From Streptomyces marincola (lineage in GTDB: Bacteria > Actinomycetota > Actinomycetes > Streptomycetales > Streptomycetaceae): DNA of 64,000 nucleotides. This document shows positions 1 through 10,966 of this stretch, piece after piece (the first letter of the stretch is position 1; each line of letters starts with the position of its first letter). The stretch is from contig NZ_CP084541.1 of assembly GCF_020410765.1 (NCBI RefSeq), positions 4,049,001 through 4,113,000 of the forward strand, written 5' to 3'. The position numbers and the translations under genes were made by a program. The notes below the pieces were generated by a model. That model ran no database searches. It saw only the letters and a list, made by a program, of their open reading frames with translations, and had not been told where the DNA came from.

Positions 1-66
1 TGCCGCCGTGCACAGCAGGACGGCCACGGTGAACGTTATGTCTGCCACCGGACGAACCCATACCAC
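1..66 (-). CDS. Partial exported or membrane protein, N-terminus only
   Basis: A reading frame opens on the minus strand with GTG at 66 and runs off the left edge after 22 codons. An AAGGGA ribosome-binding site lies 7 bases before the GTG. The visible peptide begins VVWVRPVADI and continues into a hydrophobic stretch (TFTVAVLLCTAA). That pattern suits a signal peptide or first membrane helix with an upstream basic residue. It would be divergent from the nuo operon. Too little is present to name a family. The start and the reality of the gene rest only on the ribosome-binding site and the hydrophobic pattern. Confidence 0.35.
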   Translation of the reverse strand, partial: MVWVRPVADITFTVAVLLCTAA

Positions 67-258
67 CAGGCGGTCCCTTATGCGAATTTGCTCTCGCGGC
101 CCTGCGGTGGTAAGCGACGCGCCCGTCGAGGCGCTTGCGGCGGGCCGGAATTGGCGCTTCGTGAGGGATCGGGCACGATGAGCGATACGTCCCGGCTCGG
201 GCGGGCCTGACGGCCCTTGGCCGCCTTGGTCGGGTGGGAGAGATCACAAGATTGTTAG

Positions 259-280
259 GTGACCCCGTGTCGAAGGTCAC
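259..280. promoter_or_regulatory. Inverted repeat GTGACC-N10-GGTCAC upstream of nuoA
   Basis: A perfect 6-bp inverted repeat with a 10-bp spacer, about 120 bp before nuoA and just upstream of the possible -10 TAGGAT. The 16-bp spacing between half-site starts would suit a dimeric regulator. The cognate protein is not apparent. Confidence 0.3.
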
Positions 281-310
281 AGGCTTCGCAGCATAGGATG
301 CGGGGCAGCC

Positions 311-328
311 TTGTGAACTGACTCACAT
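311..328. promoter_or_regulatory. Rex-like operator upstream of nuoA
   Basis: TTGTGAA-CTGA-CTCACAT matches the Rex operator pattern TTGTGAA-N4-TTCACAA. The left half-site is perfect and the right half-site matches in five of seven positions. Rex is the actinobacterial NADH/NAD+ sensor, and in Streptomyces coelicolor the nuo operon is a known Rex target. The site is 54 bp before the nuoA start, a sensible place for repression of the operon when NADH is low. Confidence 0.7.
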
Positions 329-381
329 AGCGATGATCACAGTGGTAAGCAGTCGCCGACGACTGGAAGGAGCGGGGTGCG

Positions 382-741
382 GTGAACGCCTATGTCCCCA
401 TCCTCGTGCTGGCAGCCCTCGGGGCCGCCTTCGCCGTCTTCTCCGTGGTCGTGGGGGCGGTGGTCGGCCCCAAGCGCTACAACCGGGCGAAGCTCTCCGC
501 GTACGAGTGCGGCGTCGAACCGACCCCGCAGCCGGCCGGTGGTGGGCGTTTCCCCGTCAAGTACTACCTGACGGCCATGCTGTTCATCATCTTCGACATC
601 GAGATCGTCTTCCTCTATCCCTGGGCGGTCCAGTTCGACGCCCTCGGGATGTTCGGTCTTGTGCAGATGCTGATCTTTGTCGCCCTCATCGGCGTCGCCT
701 ACGCCTACGACTGGCGCCGAGGAGGACTCGAATGGGACTGA
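382..741 (+). CDS. nuoA: NADH-quinone oxidoreductase subunit A
   Basis: NuoA is a small membrane subunit of complex I that anchors the membrane arm near the quinone site. The 119-residue product has three hydrophobic helices and the conserved loop YECGVEP, followed by the FPVKYYLTAMLFIIFDIE block typical of the family. The GTG start at 382 follows GGAAGGAG by 9 bases. It is the first gene of a 14-gene operon in the canonical A-to-N order, with a Rex-like operator just upstream. nuoB begins 38 bases after its stop. Length and motifs are normal. A shorter paralogue set member, nuoA2, lies at 37218. Confidence 0.97.
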   Translation: MNAYVPILVLAALGAAFAVFSVVVGAVVGPKRYNRAKLSAYECGVEPTPQPAGGGRFPVKYYLTAMLFIIFDIEIVFLYPWAVQFDALGMFGLVQMLIFVALIGVAYAYDWRRGGLEWD

Positions 742-779
742 CGAGCGACTGACATGCGACTGAGAGGAAGGCTCTCCTG

Positions 780-1334
780 ATGGGTCTCGAAGAGAAGCTC
801 CCCAGCGGATTTCTGCTCTCCACGGTCGAGAACCTGGCGTCGCTCGCCAGGAAGTCGTCCGTGTTCCCCGCGACGTTCGGCCTCGCCTGCTGCGCCATCG
901 AGATGATGACCACCGGCGCCGGCCGCTACGACCTCGCGCGGTTCGGCATGGAAGTCTTCCGCGGCTCGCCGCGCCAGGCCGACCTGATGATCGTCGCCGG
1001 CCGCGTCAGCCAGAAGATGGCGCCCGTCCTCCGGCAGGTCTACGACCAGATGCCCAACCCCAAGTGGGTCATCTCCATGGGCGTCTGCGCCTCATCGGGC
1101 GGCATGTTCAACAACTACGCCATCGTGCAGGGCGTCGATCACATCGTCCCCGTCGACATCTACCTGCCCGGCTGCCCGCCGCGCCCGGAGATGCTGATGG
1201 ACGCGATCATCAAGCTGCACGAGAAGATCCGCGGCGAAAAGCTCGGGGTCAACCGCGAAGAGGCGGCGCGCGAGGCGGAGGCGGCGGCCCGCACGGCGCT
1301 GCCGACGATCGAGATGAAGGGGCTCCTGCGATGA
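780..1334 (+). CDS. nuoB: NADH-quinone oxidoreductase subunit B
   Basis: NuoB carries iron-sulfur cluster N2, the last centre before menaquinone, in the connecting module of complex I. The 184-residue product shows the four cluster ligands: the adjacent pair C37-C38 in LACCAIEMM, C103 in VCASSGG, and C132 in PGCPPRPEM. The ATG at 780 is preceded by GGAAGG at 766-771. The tail (about residues 150-184) is charged and variable, as is usual in actinomycetes. It is second in the operon, 40 bases before nuoC. Confidence 0.97.
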   Translation: MGLEEKLPSGFLLSTVENLASLARKSSVFPATFGLACCAIEMMTTGAGRYDLARFGMEVFRGSPRQADLMIVAGRVSQKMAPVLRQVYDQMPNPKWVISMGVCASSGGMFNNYAIVQGVDHIVPVDIYLPGCPPRPEMLMDAIIKLHEKIRGEKLGVNREEAAREAEAAARTALPTIEMKGLLR

Positions 1335-1374
1335 GGTGCGCCCGGCGCGCGGCCGAGGACGAAGGGGTGCTGCC

Positions 1375-2103
1375 GTGAGCGGCGACGAGCAGGTGAACGG
1401 GAACACAAGCACAAGCGGCCCGCCGGCGCAGCGCACGCACTCGGGCGAGCCCATCGCGCGCCGGCGCGGGATGTTCGGCGCCAACAACGGTGGCGACACC
1501 TCCGGGTACGGCGGCCTTGAGCGGACCGTGCGCATGCCGGGGGCCACGTCCCGGCCGTACGGCGGCTACTTCGACGAGGTCGCGGACGAACTCGAAGGCG
1601 CCCTGGAGGAACAGGGCCTCGACCCCGGCCTCGCGATCGAGCGGACCGTCGTCGACCGCGACGAGCTGACGTTCCACATCGCGCGCGAGCACCTGCCCCG
1701 GGTGGCGCGCACGCTGCGCGACGACCCGGCCCTGCGCTTCGAGCTGTGCCTCGGCGTCAGCGGCGTGCACAACCCGCAGGACACCGGCCGCGAACTGCAC
1801 GCCGTCTACCACCTGAGGTCGCTGACGCACGGCCGGATGATCCGCCTTGAGGTCGGCGTCCCGGACAGCGACCCGCACGTGCCCACCCTCGTCGAGGTCT
1901 ACCCGACCAACGACTGGCACGAGCGCGAGGCCTACGACTTCTTCGGCCTCGTCTTCGACGGCCACCCCGCGCTGACCCGGATCATGATGCCCGACGACTG
2001 GCAGGGCCACCCGCAGCGCAAGGACTACCCGCTCGGCGGCGTACCCGTCGAGTACAAGGGCGCCCAGATCCCGGCACCCGACCAGCGGAGGTCGTACAGC
2101 TGA
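1375..2103 (+). CDS. nuoC: NADH-quinone oxidoreductase subunit C
   Basis: NuoC (30 kDa subunit) is a peripheral-arm subunit that packs against NuoD. The GTG at 1375 is chosen because GAAGGGG lies 7 bases upstream; an in-frame GTG at 1336 would add 13 arginine-rich residues and has no ribosome-binding site. The 242-residue product has a disordered N-terminus of about 60 residues, then the NuoC domain, ending in the family signature WHEREAYDFFG and the GHP..RKDYPL motif. The stop overlaps nuoD as TGATG, so the two are translationally coupled. Confidence 0.95.
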   Translation: MSGDEQVNGNTSTSGPPAQRTHSGEPIARRRGMFGANNGGDTSGYGGLERTVRMPGATSRPYGGYFDEVADELEGALEEQGLDPGLAIERTVVDRDELTFHIAREHLPRVARTLRDDPALRFELCLGVSGVHNPQDTGRELHAVYHLRSLTHGRMIRLEVGVPDSDPHVPTLVEVYPTNDWHEREAYDFFGLVFDGHPALTRIMMPDDWQGHPQRKDYPLGGVPVEYKGAQIPAPDQRRSYS

Positions 2104-3437
2104 TGACCACACACGCGACCCGGCCCGCTGGGGCCAGGGAGACGACGGAAGGCACGGTCTACACCGTCACCGGCGGCGACTGGGACGAACTCGCCCGCGA
2201 GGTCGCCGAGCGCACCGACGACGAGAAGATCATCGTCAACATGGGCCCCCAGCACCCGTCCACCCACGGCGTGCTCCGGCTGATCCTGGAGATCGACGGC
2301 GAGACCGTCACCGAGGCCAGGGCCGGCATCGGCTACCTGCACACCGGCATCGAGAAGAACCTCGAATACCGGACCTGGACGCAGGGCACCACGTTCGTCA
2401 CGCGCATGGACTACCTGATGCCGTTCTACAACGAGGCCGCGTACTGCCTCGGCGTGGAGAAGCTGCTCGGCATCACCGACGACGTGCCCGACCGCGCCCA
2501 GATCATCCGCGTCCTGCTGATGGAGATCAACCGGCTCTCCTCGCACCTGGTGGCCTTCGCCACCGGCGGCATGGAGCTGGGCGCGACCACGGTGATGATC
2601 TACGGCTTCCGCGACCGCGAACTGTGCCTCGACATCTACGAGTTGATCACCGGTCTGCGCATGAACCACGCGTTCATCAGGCCGGGCGGGCTCGCCCAGG
2701 ACCTGCCGCCGGGCGCGGTCGACGCGCTGCGCGAGTTCGTCAAGAAGATGCGCAAGAACCTCGCGGAGTACGACAAGCTCTGCACCGGCAACCCCGTCTT
2801 CAAGGCCCGCCTGAAGGACGTCGGCTACCTCGACCTCGCGGGCTGCCTCGCGCTCGGCGTCACCGGGCCCGTCCTGCGCTCGGCCGGACTGCCCCACGAC
2901 CTGCGCAAGACCGACCCCTACTGCGGGTACGAGACCTACGACTTCGAGGTGCCGACCACTGACACCTGCGACTCCTTCGGGCGCTTCCTGCTGCGCCTTG
3001 AGGAGATGCACCAGTCCCTGCGGATCGTCGAGCAGTGCATCGAACGGCTCGAACCCGGGCCCGTCATGGTCGGCGACAAGAAGATCGCCTGGCCGGCGCA
3101 ACTGGCCCTGGGGTCCGACGGCCTCGGCAACTCTCTGGACCACATCAAGAACATCATGGGCACCTCGATGGAGGCCCTGATCCACCACTTCAAGCTGGTC
3201 ACCGAGGGCTTCAGGGTCCCGGCGGGACAGGTGTACACGGCGGTCGAGTCCGCCAAGGGCGAACTGGGCGTCCACATGGTCAGCGACGGCGGCACCCGCC
3301 CCTACCGCGTCCACTTCCGCGACCCCTCCTTCGCCAACCTCCAGTCGATGGCCGCGATGTGCGAAGGCGGCATGGTCGCCGACGTCATCGTCGCCGTCGC
3401 GTCCATCGACCCCGTGATGGGAGGCGTCGACCGGTGA
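2103..3437 (+). CDS. nuoD: NADH-quinone oxidoreductase subunit D
   Basis: NuoD (49 kDa subunit) forms the quinone-binding cavity together with NuoB and is related to the large subunit of nickel-iron hydrogenases. The 444-residue product has an N-terminal extension of about 45 residues and then MGPQHPSTHG (47-56), where the conserved histidine near the quinone head lies. The C-terminus (MAAMCEGGMVADVIVAVASIDP) is intact and normal. It starts on the last base of the nuoC stop and overlaps nuoE by GTGA. This is the only nuoD in the window; the second nuo cluster has none. Confidence 0.97.
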   Translation: MTTHATRPAGARETTEGTVYTVTGGDWDELAREVAERTDDEKIIVNMGPQHPSTHGVLRLILEIDGETVTEARAGIGYLHTGIEKNLEYRTWTQGTTFVTRMDYLMPFYNEAAYCLGVEKLLGITDDVPDRAQIIRVLLMEINRLSSHLVAFATGGMELGATTVMIYGFRDRELCLDIYELITGLRMNHAFIRPGGLAQDLPPGAVDALREFVKKMRKNLAEYDKLCTGNPVFKARLKDVGYLDLAGCLALGVTGPVLRSAGLPHDLRKTDPYCGYETYDFEVPTTDTCDSFGRFLLRLEEMHQSLRIVEQCIERLEPGPVMVGDKKIAWPAQLALGSDGLGNSLDHIKNIMGTSMEALIHHFKLVTEGFRVPAGQVYTAVESAKGELGVHMVSDGGTRPYRVHFRDPSFANLQSMAAMCEGGMVADVIVAVASIDPVMGGVDR

Positions 3438-4284
3438 GCGCCCACGAGACAACGCGCACGGACGTGAGCCTCGGCATCCCGCCGATGCCCGCCCCCGACT
3501 ACCCGCCCGAGGTGCGGGAGAGGCTGGCGGCGGACGCGGCCGAGGTGATCGCCCGCTACCCCGACAGCCGCTCCGCGCTGCTGCCGCTGCTGCACCTCGT
3601 GCAGTCCGAGGAGGGCCACGTCACCCGCACGGGCATGCAGTTCTGCGCCGAGGTCCTCGACCTGACCACGGCCGAGGTCACCGCCGTCGCGACGTTCTAC
3701 TCGATGTACCGCCGCCGCCCCTCCGGCGACTACCAGGTCGGCGTCTGCACCAACACGCTGTGCGCCGTCATGGGCGGCGACGCCATCTTCGGCGCCCTGC
3801 GCGAGCACCTCGGCGTCGGCAACGGCGAGACCACGGAGGACGGCAAGGTCACGCTCGAACACATCGAGTGCAACGCCGCCTGCGACTACGCGCCGGTGCT
3901 GATGGTCAACTGGGAGTTCTTCGACAACCAGACCGTCGAGTCCGCCAAGCGGCTCGTCGACGACCTGCGCGCCGGCCGGGAGGTCACCCCGACCCGCGGC
4001 GCCCCGCTGTGCGACTTCAAGCAGACCGCCCGCATCCTCGCGGGCTTCCCCGACCAGCGCCCCGGGGCCACCGAGGCGGGCGGCAGCGCCGGGCCCGCCT
4101 CGCTCGCCGGGCTGCGGCTGGCCAAGGGAGAACGCGGCCCCGACACCGTGGTCGCGCCCCGGCGCCCCGAGGTCCCGCACGAGGAGCCCGTCACGACGCA
4201 CGCCAGCCGTCATGACGCGCCGCAGTCCAGCTCGGCCTCCGACCCGCGCCACCCCGCGGGCCCGGTGACCGAGGAGGGTGAGTG

Positions 4285-4285
<1 letters not shown>
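3434..4285 (+). CDS. nuoE: NADH-quinone oxidoreductase subunit E (24 kDa)
   Basis: NuoE belongs to the NADH-input module and holds the [2Fe-2S] cluster N1a. The GTG at 3434 overlaps the nuoD stop by GTGA; the long open frame upstream is a shadow of nuoD. In the 283-residue product the four ligands are visible as C105-x4-C110 and C146-x3-C150. The domain ends near residue 200. A tail of about 80 residues rich in Ala, Pro, Gly and charged residues follows and looks disordered, which is common for actinomycete NuoE. It overlaps the nuoF start by one base. Confidence 0.96.
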
Positions 4286-5633
<1,348 letters not shown>

Positions 5634-5637
<4 letters not shown>

Positions 5638-8102
5638 CGGCGCAGCAGGATGCCGACCTGGTGACGCTGACCATCGACGGCGCCGAGATCTCGGTGCCCA
5701 AGGGCACCCTGGTCATCCGCGCCGCCGAGCAGCTCGGCATCGAGATCCCGCGGTTCTGCGACCACCCGCTGCTCGACCCGGCCGGCGCCTGCCGCCAGTG
5801 CATCGTGGAGGTCGAGGGCCAGCGCAAGCCGATGGCCTCGTGCACCATCACCTGCACCGACGGCATGGTCGTCAAGACGCACCTCAGCTCGGCCGTCGCC
5901 GAGAAGGCGCAGCGTGGCGTGATGGAGCTGCTGCTGATCAACCACCCGCTGGACTGCCCGGTCTGCGACAAGGGCGGCGAGTGCCCCCTCCAGAACCAGG
6001 CCATGTCCACGGGCGACCCCGAGACGCGCTTCGACGGCGTCAAGCGGACGTTCGACAAGCCGGTCCCCATCTCCACCCAGGTGCTGCTCGACCGCGAACG
6101 CTGCGTGCTGTGCGCGCGCTGCACCCGCTTCTCGCAGCAGATCGCCGGCGACCCCATGATCGAACTCCTGGAACGCGGCGCGCTCCAGCAGGTCGGCACC
6201 GGCGAGGGCGACCCGTTCCAGTCGTACTTCTCCGGCAACACCATCCAGATCTGCCCGGTCGGCGCGCTCACCTCCGCCGCCTACCGCTTCCGCTCCCGCC
6301 CCTTCGACCTGGTGTCATCGCCCAGCGTGTGCGAGCACTGCGCCGGCGGCTGCGCCACGCGCACCGACCACCGCCGCGGCAAGGTCATGCGGCGGCTGGC
6401 GGCCGAGGACCACGAGGTCAACGAGGAGTGGATCTGCGACAAGGGCCGCTTCGCGTTCCGCTACGCGCAGCAGCCCGACCGGCTCACCTCGCCGCTGGTG
6501 CGCGACCCGGCCACCGGTGAACTCGCCCCGGCCAGCTGGCCCGAGGCGCTGCGCGTCGCGGCCGAGGGCCTGGCCGCCGCCCGCTCCGGGGGCGCCGCCG
6601 TGCTGACCGGCGGCCGGCTGACCGTCGAGGACTCCTACGCGTACGGCAAGTTCGCGCGCCTGGCCCTGCGGACCAACGACATCGACTTCAGGGCCCGCGC
6701 GCACAGCGCCGAGGAGGCCGCGTTCCTCGCCTCGCGCGTCGCGGGCCACGGCGTCGACCTCGACGGCGGCGGGGTCACCCACCGCGCGATCGAGTCCGCG
6801 CCCGCCGCGCTGCTGGTCGGCTTCGAGTCGGAGGAGGAGGCGCCCGGCGTCTTCCTGCGGCTGCGCAAGGCCAACCGCAAGCACGGCACCCGGATCTTCT
6901 CCGTCGCCACCCACATCACCCGCGGCCTCGCCAAGACGAACGGCACCCTGCTGCCCGCCGCGCCCGGCACCGAGCCCGCGTGGCTGAACGCGCTCGCCGA
7001 CGGCGACGGCCTCGACGCGGCCGGCCGCGCCGCCGCGGACGCGCTGCGCGAACCCGGCGCGGTCATCGTCGTGGGCGAACGGCTCGCCGCCGTCTCCGGC
7101 GCCTACACCGCCGCCGTCGCCGCCTCGGCGGCCACCGGCGCCCGGCTGGTGTGGATTCCGCGCCGGGCCGGGGAACGCGGCGCCGTCGAGGCCGGCACCC
7201 TGCCGGGCCTGCTGCCCGGCGGGCGGCCCGAGAGCTCCCGGCGGGCGCGCGAGGAGGTCGCCGCCGTCTGGGGCACCGGCAGCCTGCCCGAGCGCCCGGG
7301 CCGCGACACCTCGGGCATCCTCGCCGCCGCCGCGGACGGCGGCATCGGCGCCCTCGTGGTGGCCGGGGTGGACATCGCCGACCTGCCCGACCCGCGGCAG
7401 GCCCGCGCCGCGCTCGACCGGGTGGCCGCGGACGGCTTCCTGCTGAGCCTTGAGCTGCGGCCCTCGGAGGTCACCGCGCGCGCCCACGTGGTGCTGCCGG
7501 TGGCCGCCGTGGTCGAGAAGTCCGGCACGTTCCTCAACTGGGAGGGCAGGGCCAGGTCGTTCACCGCGGCCATCAAGCCCGACCAGATGACCCGCCGCCT
7601 CGTGCAGACCGACGCGCGGGCCCTGCACATGCTGGCCGACGCCATGGACGTGCACCTCGCGCTGCCCGACCTGACCGCGATCCGCCGGGAGTTGGACGCG
7701 CTCGCGGACTGGCGGGGCGACCTGCCGCTCGGCCCGACCGCGACGCCCGCCGACCTGCCGAGCCCCGACGAGGGCAGCGCCGTGCTCGCCGGGCACCGGA
7801 TGCTGCTCGACCAGGGCACCCTCCAGGTCGGTGACGAGGCGCTGGCCGGCACCCGGCACGCGGCCGTGGCCAGGCTCTCGGCCGCCACCGCGCGCGAGAC
7901 CGGCGTGAAGGACGGCGACCTGCTGTCCGTCACCGGGCCCGCCGGGTCCGTCGCGCTGCCGCTCGCGGTGACCGAGGAGATGCCCGACCGCGTGGTCTGG
8001 CTCCCCCTCAACTCCACCGGCGGCGGCGCGCACCAGGACCTCGGCACCGGCCCGGGCGACGTCGTCCGCATCTCCGCCCAGGCTGAGGAGGTGAACGCGT
8101 GA
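5634..8102 (+). CDS. nuoG: NADH-quinone oxidoreductase subunit G (75 kDa)
   Basis: NuoG completes the NADH-input module and wires electrons through several iron-sulfur clusters. The 822-residue product starts at ATG 5634, overlapping nuoF. The N-terminal ferredoxin domain has C42-x10-C53-x2-C56. A His-and-Cys cluster site (NHPLDCPVCDKGGEC) and a 4Fe-4S site (CVLCARC...CPVGALT) follow. C233-x2-C236-x3-C240-x27-C268 is the ligand set of the off-path cluster N7, which only some bacteria keep. The rest is a degenerate molybdopterin-oxidoreductase domain. The length is normal. Confidence 0.97.
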
Positions 8103-9460
8103 TGCCGCTCGCCCAGGAGCCGGACCTGTCCGTCTTCGGGGACGACCCGTTCTGGCTCGTCCTGCTCAAGGTCGTCTTCGTCTTCGCGTTCGTGATGGTC
8201 ACGGTGGTCATCTGCATCGTGATGGAACGCAAGGTGCTCGGCTGGATGCAGCTGCGCATCGGGCCGAACCGGCACGGGCCCTGGGGCATGCTCCAGTCCC
8301 TGGCCGACGCCATCAAGCTGATGCTCAAGGAGGACATCGTCCCCAAGGGCGCCGACAAGGTGCTGTTCTGGCTGGCGCCGATCCTCGCGGTGATCCCGGC
8401 GTTCATGGCGTTCGCCGTCATCCCCTTCGGCCCCAAGGACGACCCGGTCAGCATCTTCGGCACCCAGACGGTGCTCCAGGTCACCGACCTGCCGGTCGCC
8501 ATCCTCTACGTGCTGGCCACCTCGGCCATCGCCGTCTACGGAACGGTGCTCGCCGGCTGGTCCTCGGGCTCGACGTACCCGCTGCTCGGCGGCGTCCGCG
8601 CGACCGCGCAGATCATCTCCTACGAGGTCGCGATGGGCCTGTCCTTCGCGGCCGTCTTCCTCTACTCCGGGTCGATGTCCACCTCGGCCATCGTGGAGGC
8701 GCAGGAGGACCGCTGGTTCATGATCCTGCTGCCGGTGTCGTTCCTCATCTACATGGTGGCGATGGTCGGCGAGGCGCACCGGCCGCCGTTCGACATGCCG
8801 GAGTCCGAGGGCGACCTCGTCGGCGGGTACCTCACCGAGTACTCGTCGATCAAGTTCGCCTTCTTCATGATGTCCGAGTACATCCACATGGTCACCGTCT
8901 CGGGCCTGATGGTCACCCTCTTCCTCGGCGGCTGGCGCGCGCCCGCGCCGCTCAGCTTCTGGGAGGGCGCCAACTCCGGCTGGTGGCCCATGCTGTGGTT
9001 CACGATCAAGCTCGTCGGCGTGATCTTCCTGTTCGTGTGGGCCCGCGCCTCGCTGCCCCGCGTGCGCTACGACCAGTTCATGGTCCTGGGCTGGAAGGTC
9101 CTCATCCCGTTCGCGCTGGTCTGGCTCATGCTCGTGGCCACCGTGCGGGCCATGCAGAACGAGGACTACGCGTTCAGCGACATCCTCCTGTGGGTGTTCG
9201 CCGGCGTGGTGACGCTGCTGCTGATCTCGTTCGTCGTGGACTACTTCCGCGACCGGTCCGAGCAGCGCGAGGAGGACGGCCGGGCCGAGGAGCCCGAGCC
9301 GGAGTTCGACCCGATGGCGGGCGGCTACCCGGTGCCGCCGCTGCCGGGACAGACCCTGCCGCCCGTGCCGCGCCGCCCGTCCAGGGCCGAGCGCATGGGC
9401 GCCGGAGTCGCCGCCGAAAGCGAAGGAAGCCCCGAGCGAAGGGAGGGCGACGATGCCTGA
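8099..9460 (+). CDS. nuoH: NADH-quinone oxidoreductase subunit H
   Basis: NuoH is the membrane subunit that forms the quinone entrance and links the two arms of complex I. The 453-residue product has eight or nine hydrophobic helices, the motifs ERKVLGWMQLRIGPNRHGP and RPPFDMPESEGDLV, and the acidic loop around EYSSIKFA. The last 75 or so residues are cytoplasmic and proline-rich (GQTLPPVPRRPSR). GTG 8099 overlaps the nuoG stop; ATG 8102 next to it is equally possible. GAGGAGGTG upstream serves both. It overlaps nuoI by 8 bases. Confidence 0.96.
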   Translation: MMPLAQEPDLSVFGDDPFWLVLLKVVFVFAFVMVTVVICIVMERKVLGWMQLRIGPNRHGPWGMLQSLADAIKLMLKEDIVPKGADKVLFWLAPILAVIPAFMAFAVIPFGPKDDPVSIFGTQTVLQVTDLPVAILYVLATSAIAVYGTVLAGWSSGSTYPLLGGVRATAQIISYEVAMGLSFAAVFLYSGSMSTSAIVEAQEDRWFMILLPVSFLIYMVAMVGEAHRPPFDMPESEGDLVGGYLTEYSSIKFAFFMMSEYIHMVTVSGLMVTLFLGGWRAPAPLSFWEGANSGWWPMLWFTIKLVGVIFLFVWARASLPRVRYDQFMVLGWKVLIPFALVWLMLVATVRAMQNEDYAFSDILLWVFAGVVTLLLISFVVDYFRDRSEQREEDGRAEEPEPEFDPMAGGYPVPPLPGQTLPPVPRRPSRAERMGAGVAAESEGSPERREGDDA

Positions 9461-10067
9461 GTTCCGCAATCCCGTGGGCGGCTTCGGCGTGACCTTCAAG
9501 GCCATGTTCAAGAAGCGGCTCACCGAGCAGTACCCGGAGGAGAAGAAGCCGACGGCGCCCCGCTTCCACGGCCGCCACCAGCTCAACCGCCACCCGGACG
9601 GCCTGGAGAAGTGCATCGGCTGCGAGCTGTGCGCCTGGGCCTGTCCCGCGGACGCCATCTACGTGGAGGGCGCGGACAACACCGAGGAGGAGCGCTACTC
9701 CCCGGGCGAGCGCTACGGCCGCGTCTACCAGATCAACTACCTGCGCTGCATCCTGTGCGGCCTGTGCGTCGAGGCGTGCCCCACGCGGGCGCTCACCATG
9801 ACCAACGAGTACGAGCTGGCCGACCGCAGCCGCGCCTCCCTGATCTACACCAAGGAGGAGCTGCTGGCCGGCCTCCAGGACGGCATGGTCGCCCCGCCGC
9901 ACGCGATGTACCCGGGCACCGACGAGCAGGCGTACTACCGGGGCGAGGTGCGGGGCGCCGCGCCCGGCACCGCGCGCCAGCAGGTCACGGGCGAACAGCT
10001 CGCCGAGGACGACGCCGTGGCAGCCGCCACCCGCCTGCACGACCCGGCGGCCGGGAGGCAGGCATGA
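9453..10067 (+). CDS. nuoI: NADH-quinone oxidoreductase subunit I
   Basis: NuoI carries clusters N6a and N6b, which pass electrons to N2 in NuoB. The 204-residue product has two classic 4Fe-4S motifs: C54-x2-C57-x2-C60-x3-C64-P and C99-x2-C102-x2-C105-x3-C109-P. An amphipathic N-terminal helix (NPVGGFGVTFKAMFKK) fits membrane association. The ATG at 9453 lies within the end of nuoH, and the stop overlaps the nuoJ start by ATGA, so the three genes are coupled. Confidence 0.97.
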   Translation: MPEFRNPVGGFGVTFKAMFKKRLTEQYPEEKKPTAPRFHGRHQLNRHPDGLEKCIGCELCAWACPADAIYVEGADNTEEERYSPGERYGRVYQINYLRCILCGLCVEACPTRALTMTNEYELADRSRASLIYTKEELLAGLQDGMVAPPHAMYPGTDEQAYYRGEVRGAAPGTARQQVTGEQLAEDDAVAAATRLHDPAAGRQA

Positions 10068-10966
10068 GCGCCGTCGCCCAACTCGCCGCCGAGACCTCGA
10101 CCTCGACCGGGGAGGCCGTGCAGTTCTGGCTGCTCGGCCCGCTCGCGGTCGCCGGCGGCCTCGGCACGATCCTGATGCGCCGCGCCGTGTACTCCGCGCT
10201 CTGCCTCGCCGGCACGATGGTGATCCTGGCGCTGTTCTACCTCGCCAACGGCGCCTACTTCCTCGGCATGGTGCAGATCGTCGTCTACACCGGCGCCGTG
10301 ATGATGCTGTTCCTGTTCGTCCTCATGCTGATCGGCGTGAGCGCGGCCGACTCGCTCAAGGAGACGCTGCTCGGCCAGCGCTGGCTCGCGGCCGGCTGCG
10401 GACTCGGGCTCGGCATCCTGCTGATCGCGGGCATCGGCCAGGCGTCCGTCGGCTCCTTCAGCGGCCTGTCCGAGGCGAACGCGGGCGGCAACGTCCAGGG
10501 CCTGGCCTCGCTGCTGTTCACCCGCTACGTGGTGGCGTTCGAGATCACCGGCATCCTGCTGACCATCGCGGCCGTCGGCGCCACCCTGCTGACGCACCGC
10601 GAGCGCATCGAGCGCAACAAGACCCAGCGCGAGCAGGCCATCGAGCGCGTGCGCTCCGGCAAGCAGCTGCCGCCGCTGCCCGCCCCCGGCGTGTACGCCC
10701 GGCACAACGCGGTGGACCTGCCGGGCCTGCTGCCCGACGGCACCCCGTCCGAGCTGACCGTGAACCCCACGCTGCGCGAACGCGGCCAGGTCCGCGAGGT
10801 CCACCGCGAGTCGGTGGCCCACGTCGCGGCGATCGAGGGCCGCACGGCCCGCTACCACGGCCAGCGTTACGTCAACGAGAAGGCGGCGCTCGGCGGTGCG
10901 CGCGGCACCGCCGTGGACGAGGCCGAGGCGCCCGAGGCGGCACCGGGCCAGGAGGACACCAAGTGA
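10064..10966 (+). CDS. nuoJ: NADH-quinone oxidoreductase subunit J
   Basis: NuoJ is a membrane subunit whose third helix changes conformation during coupling. The ATG at 10064 overlaps the nuoI stop by ATGA and follows GGGAGG; the longer open frame upstream is a shadow of nuoI. The 300-residue product has five hydrophobic helices in the first 180 residues, including the conserved block MVQIVVYTGAVMMLFLFVLM. A hydrophilic tail of about 115 residues follows, longer than in E. coli but usual in actinomycetes. It overlaps nuoK by GTGA. Confidence 0.96.
   Translation: MSAVAQLAAETSTSTGEAVQFWLLGPLAVAGGLGTILMRRAVYSALCLAGTMVILALFYLANGAYFLGMVQIVVYTGAVMMLFLFVLMLIGVSAADSLKETLLGQRWLAAGCGLGLGILLIAGIGQASVGSFSGLSEANAGGNVQGLASLLFTRYVVAFEITGILLTIAAVGATLLTHRERIERNKTQREQAIERVRSGKQLPPLPAPGVYARHNAVDLPGLLPDGTPSELTVNPTLRERGQVREVHRESVAHVAAIEGRTARYHGQRYVNEKAALGGARGTAVDEAEAPEAAPGQEDTK

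Larger units (their letters stand above)
67..381. other. Intergenic region upstream of nuoA
   Basis: About 315 bases with no convincing gene. The sequence is less GC-rich than the coding DNA to the right. It holds an inverted repeat GTGACC/GGTCAC (259-280), a possible -10 element TAGGAT (294-299), a Rex-like operator (311-328) and the nuoA ribosome-binding site GGAAGGAG (365-372). An ATG at 333 opens an arginine-rich frame that overlaps nuoA and looks like a shadow. The strong control signals fit a single promoter region driving the 14-gene operon. Confidence 0.6.
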
